Positions 1 to 8,793 of a stretch of DNA of 64,000 bases are shown in pieces. This stretch comes from Candidatus Anammoxibacter sp. GTDB taxonomy: Bacteria; Planctomycetota; Brocadiia; Brocadiales; Anammoxibacteraceae. The stretch lies in the NCBI GenBank assembly GCA_021777055.1, contig JAIQZO010000102.1:44505-108504 (forward strand), written 5' to 3'. The position numbers and the translations under genes are program-made. Position 1 is the stretch's first letter. Every line of letters starts with the position of its first letter. Below the pieces are notes generated by a model. The model was given only the letters and a program-made list of their open reading frames with translations. It was not told where the DNA came from and searched no databases.

Positions 1-1412
1 GTTAATGGCACTTTCCCTGTTGTCTTGTCTGATATAAAGGTCGCAACTGGGACTGGTATTTGATCACTCGCTATAATAAATTCCGTTTTAGCCTCAGTAT
101 CTGACCCTTCCAAACCTGTTACTGTTAATGATACCGTAAAACTTCCTGATGTATTGTAAGTGTGAGAAGGATTCTGCTCTACACTTGTATTTCCGTCTCC
201 AAAATCCCACGACCATTCACTAATGCCGCCAGTTGACTTATCTGCGAAATTTATGGTTAATGGCACAGTTCCAGTTGTCTTGTCAGATGTAAATGAGGCG
301 AAAAGTGGTGTAGGCTGAACCTTGCGAATGCGGTGGTTACCTCTCCCAGCAATAAATATATTACCTATGCTATCAACAAAGACTCCTGTCGGCTGATCTA
401 ATGCCGCAGAGGTAGCAGGCCCATCATCGCCACTAAAACCAATTGTCCCATTCCCCGCAACTGTGCTTATAATACCTGTTGTCCCATCCACTTTGCGTAT
501 ACGGGTATTATCACTATCAGCAATAAATATATTACCTGTGATATCAACAAAAACATCTCGTGGATTATTTAATGCTGCAGCTGTCGCAGACACACCATCA
601 CCGCTAAAACCAATTGTTCCGTTCCCCGCAACTGTGCTTATAATCCCAGTTGTTCCATCCACTTTGCGAATGCGGTGATTACCAGTGTCCGCAACAAATA
701 TATTGCCTGAAATATCTACAAAGATGCCAACCGGCTGCTTTAAAGTAGCGGCAGTAGCAGGACCATCATCGCTGCTAAAACCAATTGCACCATTCCCTGC
801 CACAGTAATTATTATACCTGTCGTACCATTTACCTTGTGAATACGATGGCCAGATGAGAAGAAAATATTGCCAGAGTTATCAACAAATACGTCTTTTGGA
901 TTATCTATTGGTGCAGCAGTTGCAGACTCTCCATCATCGACAAAACGACTTTCCCCATTTCCCGCTACGGTGCTTATAATACCTGTTATTACGTCTACCT
1001 TGCGAATGCGTCTGTTAGCGCTGTCAGCAATAAACATATTACCTGAGCTGTCAACAAAGACATCTCCCGGAGTATCTAATATTGCGTCAATCGCAAGGCC
1101 GCCATCTCCGCTAAAGCCACTTTCCTCCTTCCCCACAACTGTGCTTATGATCCCTGTCGTTCCATCTACTTTGCGGATGCGATGGTTGTCAGTGTCCGCG
1201 ATAAATATATTACCTAAACTATCGACAAAGACATCTATTGGGCTATTTAATGACGTTTCAGTCGCAGGGACGCCATCACCACCGAATCCTGCTGTCTCAT
1301 TACCAGCTACTGTTTTAATGATACCATCAGCACTAGTATTTAGAACGCCTATCTCATGAAATGCAACAACAAATAATATCAACAACAATGCAGGTTTTAC
1401 AAGAATCTTCAT
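1..1412 (-). CDS. Secreted NHL-repeat / PKD-domain protein (3' end cut by window edge)
   Basis: The minus-strand frame is open from an ATG at 1412 to the left edge, about 470 codons, and continues outside the window. GAGGGAG sits 7 bases before the ATG. Residues 1-25 are hydrophobic and look like a signal peptide. Six repeats of about 56 residues follow, each with the pattern GNGTxGFSGDGxPAT, then VDxxGNIFIAD, then NHRIRKV, which are NHL beta-propeller blades. After the blades comes a PKD domain (WSWDFGDGN, then a YNTSGSFTVSLTV strand) and the start of a second one (TFISDKTTGKVPLT). Such proteins are extracellular or surface proteins, usually binding proteins or sugars; no enzymatic motif is visible. 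Blade 3 is two residues short (IFFSSGHRIHKV) but in frame. Confidence 0.85.
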   Translation of the reverse strand, partial: MKILVKPALLLILFVVAFHEIGVLNTSADGIIKTVAGNETAGFGGDGVPATETSLNSPIDVFVDSLGNIFIADTDNHRIRKVDGTTGIISTVVGKEESGFSGDGGLAIDAILDTPGDVFVDSSGNMFIADSANRRIRKVDVITGIISTVAGNGESRFVDDGESATAAPIDNPKDVFVDNSGNIFFSSGHRIHKVNGTTGIIITVAGNGAIGFSSDDGPATAATLKQPVGIFVDISGNIFVADTGNHRIRKVDGTTGIISTVAGNGTIGFSGDGVSATAAALNNPRDVFVDITGNIFIADSDNTRIRKVDGTTGIISTVAGNGTIGFSGDDGPATSAALDQPTGVFVDSIGNIFIAGRGNHRIRKVQPTPLFASFTSDKTTGTVPLTINFADKSTGGISEWSWDFGDGNTSVEQNPSHTYNTSGSFTVSLTVTGLEGSDTEAKTEFIIASDQIPVPVATFISDKTTGKVPL

Positions 1413-1673
1413 AACGTCACTCCCTCACATGTAAAGAAAGATAGAGTTCTGTTGCAACTTATTATCTAAATCAACTATTGATTATGATATTGTTTAAGAA
1501 AAGAGCTTTCCTTTGTAATAGAAAGAAGACTTTTTGATATTGTGCATCTTTTTATAATTGTTATAAACGATAAGAAATCAGAGGATTCGCCTATGGTAAT
1601 TTATCGGCAATCTAAATGGGTTAGTTATAACAAAAAGGATATGGTTTGTCTATTAGGGGTTTCCCTGTCTTCA

Positions 1674-1694
1674 TTGTAAGGAAATCCCTTACAA
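1674..1694. terminator. Small perfect hairpin, possible terminator
   Basis: TTGTAAGG and CCTTACAA form an 8-bp stem around the 5-base loop AAATC. No clear T-run follows on either strand, so its role as a terminator is uncertain. Confidence 0.3.
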
Positions 1695-1789
1695 GCCCAT
1701 TTTATCTTTAAAGAATTCGAGATAAGAAACAGTTGGAACATTTGGGGAAGCGAATTTGTTGTTGATAGTTAGAAGCATCAACACAATTG

Positions 1790-1957
1790 TTTAAGGTTCA
1801 GAGGTTCAGGGTTAAACGGTTCAAAGGTTTATCGAAAATACATTTACTATGCAATGACCATGTTGAGCTGTTATTTAAGGTTCAGAGGTTCAGGGTTGAA
1901 GGGTTCAAAGGTATATTGAAAACACATTTACTATGCGATGACCATTTTGAGCTATTA
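1790..1957. repeat. 84-bp direct tandem repeat, two copies
   Basis: Copies at 1790-1873 and 1874-1957 both begin TTTAAGGTTCAGAGGTTCAG and end near TTGAGCT(G/A)TTA, with roughly ten mismatches. The period is a multiple of three, so a 61-codon frame runs through it, but there is no ribosome-binding site. Confidence 0.8.
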
Positions 1958-2192
1958 ATTGATAATTTCTAAAATGAAAGTATTTTCAGAATACTGAATA
2001 CTGGGCGCTTTTGATGTAAAAGTGTTATTTCTTAACGCAAAGTAACATTTACGCTAAATAAAGATAAAATAACTGATACTATGATGTTAATCAGTTCTAG
2101 GTAGGGTTTTGGTACTGCATCTACTTAAAAAGAATTTGCATAAACATATTTGATAAAAGGCACTGAACCATAAAAATATATTTGTGAATATC

Positions 2193-2414
2193 TTATTTCC
2201 TTCCAAATAGCCACAATATGAATGAAATAATGATACTGATAACAATACATGTTGTAATAGGAAAATAAAACCCGAAGTTTTTCTTTTGTATCGCAATATC
2301 ACCGGGAAGCCTTCCTACAAAGGGTATTTTACTACCAAACATAAACAACAATCCAATTAGTACGGTAATTATGCCAATGACTATAAGAATCTTCCCAAAA
2401 GAACCTAATTCCAC
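2193..2414 (-). CDS. DUF2905 small membrane protein
   Basis: This is a 73-residue protein with two predicted membrane segments (about 8-28 and 48-70) and the family motif PFVGRLPGDI between them. DUF2905 proteins are small inner-membrane proteins of unknown role. The start is a GTG at 2414, preceded by AAGGAG with a 9-base spacer. It lies 36 bases downstream of the sugar phosphorylase gene on the same strand and could be co-transcribed with it. Identification rests on the loop motif and size. Confidence 0.8.
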   Translation of the reverse strand: MELGSFGKILIVIGIITVLIGLLFMFGSKIPFVGRLPGDIAIQKKNFGFYFPITTCIVISIIISFILWLFGRK

Positions 2415-2450
2415 CTTTTAGATCTCCTTCCTCAAAAGAACAGGTTATTA

Positions 2451-4322
2451 TCACCTATCTGTAAACAGTCTACCTTCCGTCTTTAACCAGGAAACTTCAT
2501 ACGGTGCAAGAGAGAGAGAAAGCATCCCAGCAGAAATAAAAAAGGTATTCCCACCCAGAATATCAAACCAGGATTCTGCCTTTATTCTTATCATCTCTTG
2601 ACCTATTTCTATATTCTGATAACGGTTTGTCACATTAGTTAAGGCTAAGATATGTTCCATTCCGTCAACCGAACTGCGGATCAATGCAAATATGGAATCA
2701 CTAACATTAATTACATTTTGGCCTGCATTGGGATGAAAAGCTTTCTCTTTTTTTCGTTTTACTAAGATTTCTCCAAACTTTTTTGCAACCTTATGGCTAG
2801 TACTATGAGAATTATTTAAGGCTTTTATCAATATATCTTCATCAAGAATCTTCCTATTGATGCTGCGAGTCTGATGCTCATCCAATACCGCATCTGCGTC
2901 ATTCTTGGATCCGAGAAGGCTATTCAAATATATCCCAGGCACACCCCGCATCACTAAAGCTATAGCCCGTGAAGCCATAAATCGGTTAATCTGCAGATCA
3001 TCAGTTTCATCCGTATCATCGCGATTCATTGCACTAAACCATGTTATGTTAATTTCGTATGGAGTTACCGTTCCGTCTCCTTTATCGTTATATGAGATAA
3101 ACCCTCCATGCTCCAAGGCCCTAAGTGTCATAAGATCAATCTCTTCTTTACTTAAAATGTTCTTAACCGGCATTAATCCCACACCATCGTGTGAATCAAG
3201 AAAATTAAAATATGTTGCGGTATCTGAAACATGTTCTAACGCCGAAGCCCATTTTGTTAGATGAGTTGTACTACCTGTTTGAAACGTATGCAGTACAAGG
3301 GGAGGAAGTGCAAAGTTATATATCATTTGAGCCTCATTATTACCATTTCCAAAGTACTTTATATTATCTTCATGAGCAATATTAGCTTCTGCAATCAAGG
3401 CTACATGAGGAGCAACCGCATTAAGGATAATTCTAAATAGTTCAATAATGGCATGTGTCTCCTTCAGGGTAGCGCAACTGGTACCCAATTCCATCCACAA
3501 ATAGGTTATCGCATCAAGACGAACAATGTCTGCCCCCCTTCTCACATACGTTAACAGAACTTCTATTATTTTTAGCAATACTTTAGGGTTTTTGTAATTG
3601 AGATCTACCTGGTCACTACTAAACGTGGACCAAACCCATTTTTTGCCATGCAGGGTATCAAATTCAGTCAAAAGTTCTGTGGTGCGTGGACGAACTATTA
3701 ATTTAAGATAATCTTCTGATATGGCATCTTTAGTTGAAAAGACATGGAAAAAGTCCTGATATTCAGGATTCCCATTCAGAAATTCCTGAAACCATCGGCT
3801 TTTTGATGAGACATGATTAAAGACACCGTCAAACATCAGTTTAAAATCAGACGTAAGACTTTCAATATCCTCCCATTTCCCAATCCTTGGTTCAACCTCC
3901 TCGAAGTCAACGACAGCAAAACCACGATCAGAGGAGTTTGGAAAAAATGGCAGAATATGCAACGTATTGATTGCACCTTTAAGATGTCTTCTACAGAAAC
4001 GGGAAAGAGTCTCAAGAGGCGAGCCGGTTTTACTTTGAATAAAGTCACCATATGTAATTAGAACTATGTCATTTTCCGTAAACCTTTGTGATGGGTCAAA
4101 CCCTTTCTCCCACTCTATCATCTTAGGAGATTTATAAGCGTAATATACCTGCATAATTCGTTCAAATTCATCATAACTTTGCATTGCCTTTTCAACCCCG
4201 TAAAGAAATGCTAATTTCTCATGTATCTTCTCCCTGCATTCATGTGTAAGTTCAAACACCTTCCGTTTAAAGTCCGGTTCAAGGAGATGGAACTTTGACA
4301 TGTCAATATCTGTATTAGCCAT
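2451..4322 (-). CDS. GH13 subfamily 18 sugar phosphorylase (sucrose / glucosylglycerate phosphorylase-like)
   Basis: A 623-residue alpha-amylase-superfamily enzyme. Visible GH13 motifs are DGVFNHVSSKS (about 165-175), the nucleophile region GADIVRLDAITYLW (Asp270), the acid/base region LIAEANIAHED (Glu312), and FLDSHDGVG (His378-Asp379). These match the GH13_18 group, which reversibly phosphorolyses sucrose, glucosylglycerate or related glucosides to alpha-glucose 1-phosphate. It has no signal peptide, so it is cytoplasmic. The substrate cannot be decided from sequence; glucosylglycerate, a compatible solute, is as likely as sucrose. Length is somewhat above classical sucrose phosphorylase because of an N-terminal helical extension (residues 1-80). 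No strong ribosome-binding site precedes the ATG. Confidence 0.85.
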   Translation of the reverse strand: MANTDIDMSKFHLLEPDFKRKVFELTHECREKIHEKLAFLYGVEKAMQSYDEFERIMQVYYAYKSPKMIEWEKGFDPSQRFTENDIVLITYGDFIQSKTGSPLETLSRFCRRHLKGAINTLHILPFFPNSSDRGFAVVDFEEVEPRIGKWEDIESLTSDFKLMFDGVFNHVSSKSRWFQEFLNGNPEYQDFFHVFSTKDAISEDYLKLIVRPRTTELLTEFDTLHGKKWVWSTFSSDQVDLNYKNPKVLLKIIEVLLTYVRRGADIVRLDAITYLWMELGTSCATLKETHAIIELFRIILNAVAPHVALIAEANIAHEDNIKYFGNGNNEAQMIYNFALPPLVLHTFQTGSTTHLTKWASALEHVSDTATYFNFLDSHDGVGLMPVKNILSKEEIDLMTLRALEHGGFISYNDKGDGTVTPYEINITWFSAMNRDDTDETDDLQINRFMASRAIALVMRGVPGIYLNSLLGSKNDADAVLDEHQTRSINRKILDEDILIKALNNSHSTSHKVAKKFGEILVKRKKEKAFHPNAGQNVINVSDSIFALIRSSVDGMEHILALTNVTNRYQNIEIGQEMIRIKAESWFDILGGNTFFISAGMLSLSLAPYEVSWLKTEGRLFTDR

Positions 4323-4441
4323 ATGATAATTTCAAACTGTTTTCAGATTAGGAATCTACAAGTAAAAATAATCCATTACTTCACCAGGGTAAAATAATAT
4401 AGAGTGAGAGCGGTGTATCATACTATTGACATGAGTTACAA

Positions 4442-4780
4442 TTAATAACTGTTAACTGCAGAAGAGACATCATCAAAAACCATTAAGACCTTATTCAAAT
4501 GAGTAATCTCAAGAAGTTCCAAGACATATTTTTGCGGCGCAGCAACTCTTATATCTCCATTATTTAACTTAGTTATTGCAATACGTGAAACAAGTGCACC
4601 TAACCCGCTTGAATCCATAAACTTTGTCCTACTAAGGTCTATGACCAGTCTATATTTTTCTTGATCCACTAACTCACTTATCTTTGCCTTAAAATCGGAA
4701 GCCACAACTGCATCTAAACGTTCTGGAGATTCAATCACTGAAACCTTTCCATCTAATTCATCTTTTATTATAAATTCCAT
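4442..4780 (-). CDS. STAS-domain anti-sigma factor antagonist (RsbV/SpoIIAA-like)
   Basis: A 112-residue single STAS domain. The stretch VIDLSRTKFMDSSGLGALVS carries the phospho-acceptor serine (Ser57 or Ser58) just before the Gly-Leu-Gly turn, as in SpoIIAA and RsbV. When unphosphorylated, such proteins bind the anti-sigma kinase and free its target. It follows the phosphatase gene by 14 bases and the kinase gene lies just upstream of that, so the three form one partner-switching operon. No sigma factor gene is adjacent, so the output is unknown. Confidence 0.9.
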   Translation of the reverse strand: MEFIIKDELDGKVSVIESPERLDAVVASDFKAKISELVDQEKYRLVIDLSRTKFMDSSGLGALVSRIAITKLNNGDIRVAAPQKYVLELLEITHLNKVLMVFDDVSSAVNSY

Positions 4781-4794
4781 TTAATAGATGCTCC

Positions 4795-5970
4795 TTAATT
4801 AAACTTAATACCGATTATAGAGACATCGTCCTCAAATTCATCTTTTCCCCGGAATGTTTTAACATCCGCAATGAGTCTCGCAAATAAATCATCCATTCCG
4901 AGGGATCGATTAGCAACTAGAAACTCCTGCGCTCGCCTCATACCATAGAGTATGTCAGCTTGTTCAGCAGAGAAACAGTCATTTATGCCATCGGAAAAAA
5001 CTACAAATGAATCACCTTTATGAAGTTGAACGTGCTCTACCCCATCCCTGTTTATCGGAATACCAAGCCCTATGGGAGGCCCGCCACCCTTTAAATAAAA
5101 TGAATCGCCATTGGCCCGTATAATCAATGGGAAATTATGTCCAGCACGGTACATTGAAATCACACCGGATTCAATATTTAAGAACCCGTATAACATGGTA
5201 AAAAAGCTTTCATGACTACGAATCACATTTTCTTCATTTAACAACGACGCAACTTCGTCAGGTGTATTTATCTTGTAACGGGGTCTACCGTTTAAATTTA
5301 CCTTAAGAAGTTCATAAGGGTATAAATCATTCCTCATCCGTTGATTAATGAGTAGGCTGAAAAAAGAGGAGAGTACACCGTGCCCCATAACATCCACATG
5401 ATAAAAACCTATATGTGAATCATCCAGCCAGAAAATATTATAAATATCTCCGGAGACATAAACACTTGGCAGGAAATATGACCCGAACTCAAGACCTGGA
5501 ACAATTGGTAAATCGTTTAAAATAAGGCTTTTCTGCACTTCCCTTGCAGCTTCAAGATCCTTACGTATAACTTCGTTTTTCTTTAAAAGCGAGTGTTCCA
5601 GATTTAAAACCCTTATGCCAGAATCCACATGAGCTTTTAGCTCCTCTCTGTTAAAAGGTTTACTCAGATAATCATCAGCTCCGGCAGCTATTCCTTCAAC
5701 AACATCTTCTTTTCTGTCACAGACAGTTAAAAGAATGATATAAACATACCCCCCTCGAATCTCTAACGATCTTATCTTACGGCAAAGAGTAATCCCGTCC
5801 ATCTTTGGCATCATTCTATCGGTAACAATCAAATGAACGTCGTTTTTATATAAAATATCAAGTGCCTCCAAACCGTTACGGGCAATAAGCACCTCATAGC
5901 CTTGATGCTCTAAACATACCTTTAAAAGGTGCAGAGATCTTTGGTCATCATCAACAGCAAGAACTTTCAT
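4795..5970 (-). CDS. Response regulator with PP2C-type (SpoIIE/RsbU) phosphatase output
   Basis: A 391-residue two-domain protein. Residues 1-120 are a receiver domain with the acidic pocket VDDD (7-9), phospho-acceptor Asp51 in IVTDRMMPKMDG and a conserved Lys in LSKPFNREEL. A coiled linker leads to a SpoIIE-type PP2C phosphatase from about 165 on, with metal-site motifs YVSGDIYN, VDVMGHGV and VFSDGIND. It would dephosphorylate the STAS protein encoded next to it when the receiver is phosphorylated by an outside kinase. It overlaps nothing but lies 3 bases from the kinase gene stop, showing tight coupling. Confidence 0.92.
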   Translation of the reverse strand: MKVLAVDDDQRSLHLLKVCLEHQGYEVLIARNGLEALDILYKNDVHLIVTDRMMPKMDGITLCRKIRSLEIRGGYVYIILLTVCDRKEDVVEGIAAGADDYLSKPFNREELKAHVDSGIRVLNLEHSLLKKNEVIRKDLEAAREVQKSLILNDLPIVPGLEFGSYFLPSVYVSGDIYNIFWLDDSHIGFYHVDVMGHGVLSSFFSLLINQRMRNDLYPYELLKVNLNGRPRYKINTPDEVASLLNEENVIRSHESFFTMLYGFLNIESGVISMYRAGHNFPLIIRANGDSFYLKGGGPPIGLGIPINRDGVEHVQLHKGDSFVVFSDGINDCFSAEQADILYGMRRAQEFLVANRSLGMDDLFARLIADVKTFRGKDEFEDDVSIIGIKFN

Positions 5971-5973
5971 AGT

Positions 5974-6408
5974 TTATTTCCCCTGCTCCTCATTTCCTAA
6001 TTGAAAATACTTTGTCATTGAAAGAATATTCCAATTATTTTCTCTCTCATACTCAACCTTGTCCATCATCGCCTTTATTAAATAGATACCATAACCACTC
6101 TCAGGATGTTTTTCAATTTCAGGGATCGGTACGTTATCTATATCATATCCAGGTCCTTGCTCTTTAAGATTGATAACCAACCTATCATCAAAAATACAAA
6201 AAGAGATATTAACAGTTCTTGATGTGTAAGCATCACCAGAATGTTTAATAGCATTGACGCATGCTTCATTTACACAAAGTTCTACTGCATTTCTAAAATT
6301 ACTATCTATTTTTATGTCCCCTATTGTTGCACAAGTTTCCCTGGCAAGACTAGTCACCATATGTAGATAGTCAATCCTTTTTGTAAATTTTAATGTGATT
6401 TCTTCCAT
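5974..6408 (-). CDS. Anti-sigma factor serine kinase (RsbW/SpoIIAB-like HATPase)
   Basis: A 144-residue GHKL ATPase of the HATPase_c_2 type. The N-box is ELCVNEACVNAIKHSG (about 43-58) and the G-box region is GPGYDIDNVP followed by ESGYGIYLIKAMMD. These proteins phosphorylate the STAS antagonist and sequester a sigma factor or other partner. It is the first gene of the three-gene module, ending 3 bases before the phosphatase gene. The upstream ribosome-binding site is weak. Confidence 0.9.
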   Translation of the reverse strand: MEEITLKFTKRIDYLHMVTSLARETCATIGDIKIDSNFRNAVELCVNEACVNAIKHSGDAYTSRTVNISFCIFDDRLVINLKEQGPGYDIDNVPIPEIEKHPESGYGIYLIKAMMDKVEYERENNWNILSMTKYFQLGNEEQGK

Positions 6409-6532
6409 TTTTTATCGGAAATATATCGTATCAATTCAGCGTATATTACACACCGCGTCAGCCCCCACCACCATCTTTCTATATGGGATTTAAGGGAATA
6501 TTACTGAATTTCCCTGAAAAATTACAAAAATA

Positions 6533-7573
6533 TCAACTTAAATCTTTAAACCTAAAGTGATATTTAACATCTGAGTATGTTTCCCCATCTATCCGTACAT
6601 ATGGATAGATGAAGTAGTTTAGAGGCATAATATTTGAGTTGTCTTCAATTTGAATATCACGTCCTATTGTAAACTGGACACGATTTGCATCCAGACCACC
6701 AAAGAACATATCCCTCTTCTCAGCATATTTACATGCCTCCGAAGCATCTATAGGCACCCACCCCAAGCCATTGATATAAAATTCTGCCCAACAATGATAA
6801 CCATAGATTTCTCCCTGTTTTTTCTTATCTGGAATAGGAAATCCTATGACAAACCTTGATGGTATACCGCTAGCGCGAGCCATACCAATGAACAGAGAGT
6901 GAAAATCAGTACAGTTACCTTTTTTCACATTACATGCATACACCGCATCGCCTTTCCCCCAGCCTTCGCCAGATTTGTCATATGACATGTTAGACACTAC
7001 ATGGTCATATAGAACTTTTGCCTTTTCGAGAGACGCCATATCCTTATTTAAGATCTTTTGAGCCTCCTCTGCAACTATACCGTCCACGGGCACGAAACGA
7101 TCAGGTGCCAAATAGTTTTCAAGGTTCTCATTATTCCCTTCAACGTTTGAAGTCACCAATTTGTCAGTAACCCGATAGCTTTTTCTTGTTACTAGAAAAT
7201 CCATGGCAACAGAAAGATCCCCCGAGATCCCTTCGTTGCTCTTTATTGCAAGGATCAAATTATTATATTTAGGCTCCTTCTTAAATGTATACGGATAATC
7301 ACAGGAGATATTAAGGTTACTTACCTCTTGGTGTTCGGTCGTTTTTGGCACAGGGAGCCAGATTTCCAAGTGCTTGGAGTTCGCCGACACATTGTTTACC
7401 AAAATATTATATGAAAACTCTATTGTTCTCTTTGAACCGCCATCATGCAGATTCCCGCTTGCAAACAAAATTGCATCGGAACAACAAATCATAATCAAGA
7501 TCATGAAAATGAGTTTTAAAGAGAAAAGAAAACTATAGTAATTACTATATTTATTGTAACATACTTTTTTCAT
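6533..7573 (-). CDS. Secreted transglutaminase-like superfamily protein
   Basis: A 346-residue protein with a hydrophobic N-terminal segment (about 14-38) that reads as a signal peptide or anchor. The transglutaminase core has the full catalytic triad: Cys221 in KKGNCTDFHSLF, His260 in YGYHCWAEFY and Asp276 in WVPIDASEA. Residues 45-140 form a beta-rich N-terminal domain typical of this group. Members act as cysteine proteases, amidases or peptide-binding proteins; the substrate is unknown. AAGGAG precedes the ATG by 9 bases. It lies between the Rsb module and selD on the same strand but 69 bases from selD, so co-transcription is possible only. Confidence 0.85.
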   Translation of the reverse strand: MKKVCYNKYSNYYSFLFSLKLIFMILIMICCSDAILFASGNLHDGGSKRTIEFSYNILVNNVSANSKHLEIWLPVPKTTEHQEVSNLNISCDYPYTFKKEPKYNNLILAIKSNEGISGDLSVAMDFLVTRKSYRVTDKLVTSNVEGNNENLENYLAPDRFVPVDGIVAEEAQKILNKDMASLEKAKVLYDHVVSNMSYDKSGEGWGKGDAVYACNVKKGNCTDFHSLFIGMARASGIPSRFVIGFPIPDKKKQGEIYGYHCWAEFYINGLGWVPIDASEACKYAEKRDMFFGGLDANRVQFTIGRDIQIEDNSNIMPLNYFIYPYVRIDGETYSDVKYHFRFKDLS

Positions 7574-7642
7574 TATTGATCTCCTTTATGTATAGTCTAA
7601 TCGCTCTTACTCATAGATTTGTAAAACTAATGTTGTAGACGT

Positions 7643-8704
7643 TCAATTAAATACAAGATAATGACTATTCTGCATAAGAGTAACATTACCAATCATTGCT
7701 GCACTATCCACGCCGCCACTATGCAACTTTGAAAGTAAATCAATGCCTTGTTTTTCAGGTAGCGATACTAGCAGCCCTCCGCTTGTTTGCGGATCTAAAA
7801 ATATCTCTTCATGCCATGTTGGCACGGTTTTCCTAAATTCCATGTAGTTCTCTACCAGCGCTCTGTTGGATCTGTTTACACCGGTAGTGACACCCTTTTT
7901 ATACATTTCCAGGGATTCCCTCATAAAAGGAACCTTGTCCATATTGATATTTAACGTAACATTGGACCCTTTAGCCATTTCAAGCCCATGCCCGGCAAGA
8001 CCAAACCCCGTAATATCAGTAGCAGCATGAATATCAAAACCGCTCATAATTTCCGCAGCATCTTTGTTGAGAGTCGTAATAATTTTTATACACTCCTGCA
8101 ATGCGTCCGCAGATACCTTCTGTTTTAGATTAGCATTAAAGATAACGCCGCTACCTATTGGTTTTGTCAATATTAAGGCATCACCAGGTACAGCACCTAT
8201 ATTTCTCCAAATCTTCTTAGGGTGCACAATCCCTGTAACAGATAACCCAAACTTTGGTTCTTCGTCATCAGTTGTATGCCCGCCTGATAAAACAGCTCCG
8301 GATTCATTAATTTTGTTCAGCGCACCGGACACTATTCCATGTAATACTTCAGGTTCAAGTTTGTTAGATGGGAAACCTGCCAAATTTAGACATGTAATAG
8401 GTTTTCCTCCCATAGCATAAACGTCACTTATAGAATTTGCTGCCGCTATCTGTCCAAAGATGTAAGGATCATCTACCGGTGGAGTAATAAAATCCGCAGT
8501 ATTTATCAAAGCAACTTCATCGTTTAATAGATATACAGAAGCATCATCGTTTGTTTCAAAACCAACTAACAGCTTTGGGTCGTGATTTTTAGGTAACGAC
8601 GCCAATAGCTTACCAAGCCCGACCGGACTAATTTTCGCCGCTCACCCACATGTTTTTGCAAGGCTGGTAAGCGTATTTCTTTTTGATATTTTGTCAAACA
8701 ACAT
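7643..8704 (-). CDS. selD: Selenophosphate synthetase SelD, itself a selenoprotein (UGA = Sec at codon 21)
   Basis: The obvious open frame starts only at 8605, but the same frame continues upstream through an in-frame TGA at 8642-8644 to an ATG at 8704. Translation across it gives LAKTCG-U-AAKISPVGLGKL, exactly the SelD active-site region in which residue 21 is Cys or Sec and Lys24 is essential. The full product is 353 residues, the normal SelD length. It makes selenophosphate from selenide and ATP. Further family motifs are DDASVYLL and DFITPPVDDPYIFGQIAAANSISDVYAMGG. Its neighbours are SenB- and SenA-like genes, so it may act as SenC as well as feeding Sec-tRNA synthesis for the formate dehydrogenase at 37 kb. 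Standard gene callers would cut off the active site. Confidence 0.93.
8616..8644 (-). promoter_or_regulatory. SECIS-like hairpin after the selD UGA codon
   Basis: On the minus strand the TGA (8644-8642) is followed 12 bases later by AGTCC-GGTC-GGGCT (8629-8616), a 5-bp stem with a GGUC loop. The distance and G-U-containing loop fit bacterial SECIS elements read by SelB. Pairing was found by eye. Confidence 0.65.
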
Positions 8705-8793
8705 TATGTTTATCCTTAAGAAAGGTTTTTAACGTGCAACATTACTGAGTTATATACCTCGTTCCCAGAGTAGCTTTATATTATACCTTACGT

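Larger units (their letters stand above)
1413..2192. other. Gene-free stretch with tandem repeat and hairpin
   Basis: No credible gene in 780 bases. It holds the upstream region of the NHL/PKD gene, a hairpin at 1674-1694 and the 84-bp tandem repeat at 1790-1957. Short frames here have no ribosome-binding site and follow the repeat period. Confidence 0.6.

Noticed and set aside
463..1359. Plus-strand ORFs opposite the NHL/PKD gene
   Set aside because: They are shadows of the repeat structure on the minus strand; the minus-strand frame has signal peptide, NHL blades and PKD motif.
1787..1972. 61-codon plus-strand ORF
   Set aside because: It exists because the 84-bp tandem repeat has a period divisible by three; no ribosome-binding site or homology-like composition.
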